Part shown: piece after piece, positions 58,386-64,000 of the stretch
Position numbering within the stretch: the first letter of the stretch is position 1
Layout: each line of letters begins with the position of its first letter
DNA from: Pedobacter psychrodurus
GTDB lineage: Bacteria; Bacteroidota; Bacteroidia; Sphingobacteriales; Sphingobacteriaceae
DNA length: 64,000 nt
Direction: 5' to 3'
Assembly: GCF_004331735.1 (NCBI RefSeq)
Contig: NZ_SJSO01000001.1
Coordinates: forward strand, 310,001-374,000
The notes under the pieces: generated by a model
Seen by the model: the letters and a program-made list of their open reading frames with translations, nothing else
What the model was told of the DNA's origin: nothing
Database searches by the model: none
Made by a program: the position numbers and the translations under genes

Positions 58386-58396
58386 ATTTTTATTTT

Positions 58397-59395
58397 CTAC
58401 AAGCCCAATTCTGCCGAAATATCCAGCATGCGTTGGATAGGTTTACGCGCAAGATCAATAATATGCTCAGGTACAGTTACTTCAGGCAAACCATTTTTAA
58501 TACATAAATATAGTTTTTCTAAAGTATTTCTTTTCATGTAAGGACAATCGTTACAAGCACAGCTATTGTTCGGCGGTGCCGGAATAAATGTTTTTGTTGG
58601 ATTTGCCTTTTCCATCTGGTGGATAATTCCACTTTCGGTAGCTACAATAAATTCTGTAGCTGGATTGGTAATCGTATATTTTAAAAGTCCGGTTGTTGAA
58701 CCGATATAATCAGCCATTTTCAAAACCACTTCTTCACATTCGGGATGCGCAATAAACTTAGCGTTCGGATGGCGTTCTTTCAGCTTTGTTATTTTCTCCT
58801 GTGAAAAAATTTCATGCACCATACAGGCACCATTCCACAACACCAAATCGCGTCCGGTTTTCTTTGCCACATAAGCACCTAAATTTCGATCGGGACCGAA
58901 TATTATTTTTTGCTCTTTAGGCAAACTCTCTACAATTTGAACTGCATTTGTACTTGTACAAACAATATCACTTAAAGCTTTTAATTCGGCCGTGCAGTTT
59001 ACATAAGTGATGACCAGGTGATCTGGATATTTTTCTTTAAACTTTCTAAATAAATGTGGCGGACAACTATCTGCTAATGAGCAACCTGCCTTTACATCTG
59101 GTAATAAAACGGTTTTATTAGGCGATAAAATCTTTGCCGTTTCTGCCATAAAATGCACGCCTGCAAACACAATCACATCAGCATCCGTTTTTGCAGCTTC
59201 CTGCGATAAGCCTAAACTATCACCAATATAATCTGCAATATCCTGAATGTCAGGTTCTTGATAGTAATGTGCAAGAATAATGGCATTCTTTTCCTTTTTT
59301 AATTTCTCAATCTCCGCAAAAAGATCGAGCGTAGGATCAATTTCTTCTTCTGCGAAACCTTTTTTATTGATTTCTTCTAAGACATCTATGTTCAT
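58397..59395 (-). CDS. nadA: Quinolinate synthase
   Basis: A 332-residue enzyme condensing iminoaspartate with dihydroxyacetone phosphate to quinolinate, the first NAD-specific ring. Fe-S ligands are visible as Cys in [21 protein letters not shown], and the C-terminal [20 protein letters not shown] cluster. The N-terminal [20 protein letters not shown] binds substrate. It is divergently arranged with nadB, which makes the iminoaspartate; the shared 450-bp region probably holds their control sites. Confidence 0.97.
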   Translation of the reverse strand: MNIDVLEEINKKGFAEEEIDPTLDLFAEIEKLKKEKNAIILAHYYQEPDIQDIADYIGDSLGLSQEAAKTDADVIVFAGVHFMAETAKILSPNKTVLLPDVKAGCSLADSCPPHLFRKFKEKYPDHLVITYVNCTAELKALSDIVCTSTNAVQIVESLPKEQKIIFGPDRNLGAYVAKKTGRDLVLWNGACMVHEIFSQEKITKLKERHPNAKFIAHPECEEVVLKMADYIGSTTGLLKYTITNPATEFIVATESGIIHQMEKANPTKTFIPAPPNNSCACNDCPYMKRNTLEKLYLCIKNGLPEVTVPEHIIDLARKPIQRMLDISAELGL

Positions 59396-59845
59396 TTTAA
59401 AATTTTCCTTTTTTGAATTTTGACGTTGGCCAAAGATAAAGCTTTCAACGTCTCAATAATTAATAAGTATTTTTAAATAAATAAATCTTGTTTGTTTATT
59501 AGTGTGTTAGTATTGTTGGCAAGTTTCGAAAAAAAGTTCTTTTATGTAAGTTGTTAATCGTTTACTAACATTTAGATTACATTTCTATAACATCATGAGT
59601 TTGATTTTCAGCACTATCGAAAAGTCACTCTATTTTTATCAATACCCGAATGTTAATTGTTTATAAGTGGGTAAAAAGTTAACTACTTGTACAAAGGTGC
59701 TTAAAAATTACTTAAAAGATTGTGGCAAATTGTCTTTTTAGAGTAGCTTTAAACATTCAAATTTATTTGTTAGGATAATTTAGACACAGAGTTAACATTT
59801 ATCAACTAGTTGTTAACATCGTGGATAAAGTAAATGTTTTTATTA
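59396..59845. promoter_or_regulatory. Divergent control region between nadA and nadB
   Basis: A 450-bp AT-rich region with no gene. It holds a nadA -7 box (59431-59438), three GTTAAC sites (59678, 59791, 59812), and three sequences loosely resembling DnaA boxes (59636-59644, 59799-59807 and the reverse at 59820-59828). None of these is proven functional; a shared regulator of NAD synthesis is the simplest guess. Confidence 0.45.
59431..59438 (-). promoter_or_regulatory. -7 box of nadA
   Basis: TATCTTTG on the minus strand, exact TAnnTTTG match, 35 bp upstream of the nadA start. Confidence 0.5.
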
Positions 59846-61432
59846 ATGAGGAAAGTAGATTTTCTGGTAATTGGTTCAGGTATAGCGGGTTTAAGTTTTG
59901 CACTTAAAGCAGCGAAGTTTGGTAAGGTTTTAATTGTTACTAAATCGAACGAAGACGAATCGAATACAAAATACGCTCAAGGCGGTGTTGCGGTAGTGGT
60001 AGATAAAGGTGATTCTTTTGAGAAACATATAGATGATACCTTGATTGCCGGAGACGGATTATGTGATGAAAAAATTGTGGAAATCGTTGTAAAAGAGGGG
60101 CCTCAGCGTATTCAGGAGATCATTGATTATGGTATAAATTTCGATAAGGATAACGCTGGTTTTTATGATTTGGCGAAGGAAGGTGGGCACTCTGAACACC
60201 GTGTTTTACACTATAAAGATATCACCGGATATGAGATTGAACGGGTGTTGCTGAATGAAATTCACGAGAATAACAACATAGAGATATTAACACATTACTT
60301 TGCACTGGAGTTAATTACCCAGCATCACCTAGGTGAGTTTGTGGATAAACGTACCGAAGATATTAACTGTTATGGTATATATGCCTTTAACACAGAGCTT
60401 AACGATGTGGAAAAGATTGTGGCAAACGTTACAGTAATGGCTTCGGGTGGCGCCGGACATGTATATTCGGCTACAACAAATCCGGTCATTGCAACAGGCG
60501 ATGGCATGGCAATGGTTTATCGTGCAAAAGGAAAAGTGAGGAATATGGAGTTCATCCAGTTCCATCCAACCGCTTTATACCATCCTGGGGAGTATCCATC
60601 ATTTTTGATATCGGAGGCTGTTAGGGGTTTTGGTGGTGTTTTAAGACGTAAGAATGGTGAGGAGTTTATGCATGAATATGATGAACGTAAATCATTAGCA
60701 CCACGTGATATTGTGGCGCGTGCAGTAGATAATGAAATGAAGAAATCGGGTGATGAATTTGTTTACCTAGATATTACAATGCGTAAAAAAGCAGATATTC
60801 TGAAACACTTTCCTAATATATATGCTAAATGTTTATCTATAGGGATAGATATGACGAAAGATTATATTCCTGTTACGCCTGCATCTCATTATATGTGCGG
60901 TGGTATTCTGGTTGATGAATACGGACGTTCATCTATTAAAAATTTATATGCTTGTGGAGAATGTTCTTCTACAGGTTTACATGGTGCTAACCGTTTGGCT
61001 TCCAATTCTTTATTAGAGGCTACAGTTTTTGCACACCGTATATACCAGGATGCTATTGAAAACTTTAAAAATAATATCATTCCAGAGAACATTCCTGAGT
61101 GGGATTCGAAAGGGGTTACACAAAGTAATGAAGATGTATTGGTAACCCATAATCTAAGGGAATTACAAAAAGTAATGGGCGATTATGTAGGTATTGTTCG
61201 TTCTGATTTTCGTTTAGAAAGAGCACATCGTAGGTTGTTTTTAATCTATCAGGAAACAGAAGAATTTTACAAAAAAAATAAGGTTTCGGTTAAGCTTTGC
61301 GAATTGAGAAATGTAATTCAAACCGCTTATCTGGTTATAAAATCTGCCATGCAGCGCAGAGAGAGCAGAGGGTTACATTATACTACTGATTATCCTGAAC
61401 ATGCAAAAGAATTGGTAGATACTGTTTTTTAA
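59846..61432 (+). CDS. nadB: L-aspartate oxidase
   Basis: A 528-residue flavoprotein oxidising L-aspartate to iminoaspartate for NAD synthesis. FAD site FLVIGSGIAGLSFALKAAK at the N-terminus; substrate and FAD stretches SNTKYAQGGVAVV, EGGHSEHRVLH and GANRLASNSLLEA; C-terminal helical domain of the fumarate-reductase/SDH flavoprotein type. I use ATG 59846 (MRKVDFLVIG); ATG 59834 adds four residues. Forms a divergent pair with nadA and lies 67 bp before the carbonic anhydrase gene. Confidence 0.97.
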   Translation: MRKVDFLVIGSGIAGLSFALKAAKFGKVLIVTKSNEDESNTKYAQGGVAVVVDKGDSFEKHIDDTLIAGDGLCDEKIVEIVVKEGPQRIQEIIDYGINFDKDNAGFYDLAKEGGHSEHRVLHYKDITGYEIERVLLNEIHENNNIEILTHYFALELITQHHLGEFVDKRTEDINCYGIYAFNTELNDVEKIVANVTVMASGGAGHVYSATTNPVIATGDGMAMVYRAKGKVRNMEFIQFHPTALYHPGEYPSFLISEAVRGFGGVLRRKNGEEFMHEYDERKSLAPRDIVARAVDNEMKKSGDEFVYLDITMRKKADILKHFPNIYAKCLSIGIDMTKDYIPVTPASHYMCGGILVDEYGRSSIKNLYACGECSSTGLHGANRLASNSLLEATVFAHRIYQDAIENFKNNIIPENIPEWDSKGVTQSNEDVLVTHNLRELQKVMGDYVGIVRSDFRLERAHRRLFLIYQETEEFYKKNKVSVKLCELRNVIQTAYLVIKSAMQRRESRGLHYTTDYPEHAKELVDTVF

Positions 61433-61499
61433 CCCCTAAATTCCCTGAAGGGGACTTTAACGCATTGTCCATTATCCATTAACCATATTACATTTTAAA

Positions 61500-62012
61500 A
61501 TGCCTTTAATACTACCCGTAAAAGATAAGTACCCCGAAATTGGAAAAGATAATTTTATTGCAGAGAATGCTACAATAGTTGGTGATGTAATAATAGGTGA
61601 TAAATGTTCAGTATGGTTTAATGCCGTGATTAGAGGCGATGTAAATGCCATTACGATAGGAAATGAATCAAACATACAAGATGGTGCCGTAATTCATGCG
61701 ACCTATTTAAAAGCGGCTACACACATCGGTAATAGGGTATCTGTGGGGCATAATGCCATAGTACATGGCTGTACGGTTCAGGATAATGTATTAATTGGAA
61801 TGGGTGCAATTGTAATGGACCATGCTGTTATAGAAGAGTATTGTATTATAGCTGCCGGATCTGTAGTATTGGAGAATACCATTTGCGAAACCGGTTATTT
61901 ATATGCCGGTACTCCAGCTAAAAAGATAAAGCCCATTACCGAAGAGCAAAGGGCTTTATTAAATAAACTGCCTGATAACTATATTATGTATTCGGGCTGG
62001 TTTACGAGTTAA
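61500..62012 (+). CDS. Gamma carbonic anhydrase family protein
   Basis: A 170-residue left-handed beta-helix protein of the gamma-CA (YrdA/CaiE/PaaY) family. Hexapeptide repeats run from about 20 to 140. Zinc ligands fit His in AVIHAT and the two His residues of VSVGHNAIVHGC, as in Cam-type enzymes; a C-terminal helix follows. These trimers may hydrate CO2 or act on CoA-linked substrates; activity is not certain. It follows nadB in the same direction and may be co-transcribed. Confidence 0.93.
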   Translation: MPLILPVKDKYPEIGKDNFIAENATIVGDVIIGDKCSVWFNAVIRGDVNAITIGNESNIQDGAVIHATYLKAATHIGNRVSVGHNAIVHGCTVQDNVLIGMGAIVMDHAVIEEYCIIAAGSVVLENTICETGYLYAGTPAKKIKPITEEQRALLNKLPDNYIMYSGWFTS

Positions 62013-62034
62013 GTTGTTCATTTTTACCAAGAGT

Positions 62035-62114
62035 CGTCACCCTGATTCATTTCAGGGTCTATCACGCTAGAAAGATGCTGAAATAAATCCGATAGCTATC
62101 GGATCAGCATGACG
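62035..62114. repeat. GTCA/TGAC palindromic element E9
   Basis: Starts CGTCACCCTGA, contains the palindrome TCCGATAGCTATCGGA, and ends GATCAGCATGACG. It shares its modules with E2 near rpsP. Located between convergent genes. A further half element (CGGTCGAAATGACGATC) lies at 62172. Confidence 0.75.
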
Positions 62115-62209
62115 ATTGGATACTAAAGACCTAAAATTTAGCGTTAAAAAAAAATATAGATTTCTCCACTACGGTCGAAATGACGATCTCTATATTAAGT
62201 AATTCTATT

Positions 62210-63856
62210 TTAATCACTTTTAGGAGGTGCAGGGATCTCTAATGGATCTTCTCGTTCCCAATTCGGTTTTAAATCCATTAAAGCCTTTAAATACCAAACC
62301 TTTTCAGGTTGATATCCTTCTTTAACATTTCCTGTATCCCAGATTCCGTTTTTATTATCGTCGTAAATCACCCTGAGCATATATTTGCCCGCTGGATATT
62401 TAGAAAATGTAATTTTTGAATTTTTACTGACCGGAAAAGATTTTATGATATCCTTTTTTTCAGTCAAAAACTGCACTACATATCTTTTTGAGGTATCTGG
62501 CACCGTTACATTTAATAGCAAGGTGGTATAAGCATCCTGGCTTTCGAGTGAAAAACGTTTGGTTATATCTTTATTCTTGGCGTTAAATATAGCTGTAAAT
62601 GCGCCTGCAGCTAACTTTAAATCGTAAGTTCTTTTATTTTTCCAGGGATATTTAATATAATATTTAAGAAAATCTACACTGTCTTTTACTACCTCAAAAG
62701 TAGTGCGTTTTAGAGAATCTTCTAAAAGGGTTATTTTAGTGGGATCTGCAGCAGTCATTGGAAATGGAAAGGTTAGGGTTAACTGCTGGAAAGGGTTTAA
62801 CTTACCGCCCGATAAATTATCAGAAATAGCAACATCGCGTGTATAAGTGTCTTTTTTACCTCTCGTAAAGTTTAAAGTCTGTAAAACCTTACCTTGATCT
62901 TGTATGGCCACCTTAACCGAATCGAAACTTAAGTCCTTTAACCATACTTTGGCAGTGTCATTATTTTTAGAAAAATGGACAAACTTACCTACATCTACAG
63001 CTGGTGGGTCTGTAATGGTTATTTTAGGGCTTTTAAGCTGCTGATTGAATATGATTGATATACTTCCGTCATTATTTAATTTTCGGTCAAGAATGCGAAA
63101 TTCAGGAGCAAGCTCCTTAAATATCTGGAGATTGATGTTCTCTATATTTTTATCTATTACAATGGGTTCTTTTATAAATCCAACTTCATCCGAAAGCTGC
63201 TGGTATATTTTATCGCCTCCTCCGCTACTCTCTTTAACCGCATACACTTTATAAGTACCTTTTCTTAGGTTATTCAATTTGTACGTTCCAGCACTATCAG
63301 TAGTGGTATATATTGATGGACGTTTTTTTCCAAATATGGTATCTCTTTCTAAAGGCAAAATAAATACGGTAACTTCTTTCTCTGGTTCGTCACTTAGCGA
63401 ATTGATTACTTTACCGCTTAGTGATAGCGAATCTATTTCGGGTCCGGTAGAAAAAACATAGGATAGATTTTTAACTACATTTCCTTCGTTAACATCGGCA
63501 ACAGATTTTCCGAAGTTTAAGGTATAAGTTGTATTTTTTTCTAAAGTATCTTTAAGATTAATTTCTAATCTCTTTTGTCTTTTTTTTAACTCCGGAAGTT
63601 TTTCCTGATCGGGTGAAATGGAAAATTCTTTAAACTCATCTTTAAGATTAAAATATTCATCAAACTCGATTACTATTTTTTTAGCATTAAAATTCCTTGT
63701 TTGATTTTTTGGAGTCATGCTCAAAACTTTTGGCGGTTTAGTATCTTTTGGTCCGCCTTGTGGCGTTTGGATACTTGCGCAACCAAAAAACAGGAGCAAG
63801 GTTATAACAACCGCTAAATTTTTAAGGTTAAAATACTGAGCTTTTAAATTTGGCAT
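62210..63856 (-). CDS. Ig-like-domain lipoprotein
   Basis: A 548-residue lipoprotein: hydrophobic segment and lipobox LLFFGC with the lipidated Cys at residue 26. An SbsA/Ig_5-like domain follows (about 38-140; PKVLSMTPKNQTRNFNAKKI as its start). A later segment (about 150-230) resembles a carboxypeptidase regulatory-like beta sandwich (SGKVINSLSDEPEKEVTVF, YKLNNLRKGTYKVYAVKE), and the C-terminal part ends YDDNKNGIWDTGNVKEGYQP, a common Bacteroidota motif. Probably outer-membrane anchored. Function unknown. Confidence 0.85.
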   Translation of the reverse strand: MPNLKAQYFNLKNLAVVITLLLFFGCASIQTPQGGPKDTKPPKVLSMTPKNQTRNFNAKKIVIEFDEYFNLKDEFKEFSISPDQEKLPELKKRQKRLEINLKDTLEKNTTYTLNFGKSVADVNEGNVVKNLSYVFSTGPEIDSLSLSGKVINSLSDEPEKEVTVFILPLERDTIFGKKRPSIYTTTDSAGTYKLNNLRKGTYKVYAVKESSGGGDKIYQQLSDEVGFIKEPIVIDKNIENINLQIFKELAPEFRILDRKLNNDGSISIIFNQQLKSPKITITDPPAVDVGKFVHFSKNNDTAKVWLKDLSFDSVKVAIQDQGKVLQTLNFTRGKKDTYTRDVAISDNLSGGKLNPFQQLTLTFPFPMTAADPTKITLLEDSLKRTTFEVVKDSVDFLKYYIKYPWKNKRTYDLKLAAGAFTAIFNAKNKDITKRFSLESQDAYTTLLLNVTVPDTSKRYVVQFLTEKKDIIKSFPVSKNSKITFSKYPAGKYMLRVIYDDNKNGIWDTGNVKEGYQPEKVWYLKALMDLKPNWEREDPLEIPAPPKSD

Positions 63857-64000
63857 ATTTTAAACGTTCTGACGAATTTTTATACTTTTTGGAACCGTAA
63901 TATTAAAAAATATTTTTTTTAGCTTATATCGCTTTATTTTAAGTCTACTTTATGATAGTTAAATCGTTGATTATCAATTACTTATTAATATATACCATTA

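Noticed and set aside
59636..59828. Chromosomal replication origin between nadA and nadB
   Set aside because: DnaA-box matches are imperfect and few, and no dnaA, dnaN or other origin-linked gene is nearby; kept only as a low-interest observation.
1..64000. tRNA or rRNA genes, insertion sequences, prophage
   Set aside because: No tRNA arm pattern, rRNA sequence, transposase, integrase or phage structural gene was recognised; a tRNAscan run would settle the tRNA point.

Overview
The window is an ordinary chromosomal stretch from a Bacteroidota bacterium, most likely Sphingobacteriaceae (Pedobacter-like). This rests on protein character, on Bacteroidota-type -7 promoter boxes (TAnnTTTG), on the near absence of strong Shine-Dalgarno sequences, and on many short palindromic intergenic elements. 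About 63 protein genes are supported, on both strands in short operons. I saw no tRNA, rRNA, CRISPR array, transposase, integrase or phage gene.

Layout. 0-5 kb: Mrp-type Fe-S carrier, an AsmA-like/GT51 transglycosylase fusion, hpt, and a phosphatidylserine decarboxylase. 5-13 kb: the rpsP-rimM-trmD-rplS ribosome/tRNA-modification cluster on the minus strand, opened up by an HTH/membrane-protein pair with three operator-like repeats and by a response-regulator/7TM histidine-kinase pair plus an LRR protein; an MscS channel follows. 13-21.5 kb: deoxyribonucleotidase, a large VIT/VWA envelope protein carrying a SusC-plug-like segment, YbjQ, pfkA, a DsbD split into two genes, and birA. 21.5-34 kb: rsfS, ftsH, a LUD protein, a second 7TM kinase/regulator pair, a lone ketoacyl synthase III, a TPR protein, the zinc-ribbon/Nif3 pair, and TM2 and DUF2752 membrane proteins. 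34-40 kb: mfd, then an AAA/DUF4143 ATPase and a DUF3820 protein behind two near-identical palindromes; a FrnE-type DsbA. 40-51 kb: M14 peptidase, metE under a cobalamin riboswitch, a thioesterase, a methyltransferase, cdsA, DUF2007, a CPBP protease, dusB and apaG. 51-64 kb: zinc metallopeptidase, FAD oxidase, purU, rmuC, thiL, a dicarboxylate symporter, divergent nadA/nadB, gamma carbonic anhydrase and an Ig-like lipoprotein.

Most genes are housekeeping: translation (rpsP, rimM, trmD, rplS, rsfS, dusB), cofactor synthesis (nadA, nadB, thiL, birA), phospholipid synthesis (psd, cdsA), DNA repair (mfd, rmuC) and envelope thiol chemistry. The least explained material is between genes. A roughly 90-108 bp structured repeat starts TAAACC and ends TTTCCAAA; it occurs once alone and twice as head-to-head inverted pairs. 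A second family of hairpin elements bounded by GTCA/TGAC includes one copy that supplies the stop codon of the symporter gene. Several genes have a -7 box only 4-6 nt before the start codon, suggesting leaderless mRNAs. No obviously new multi-gene system is visible; the best candidates for novelty are the palindrome-controlled ATPase/DUF3820 pair, the HTH/membrane module, and the inverted repeat pairs.
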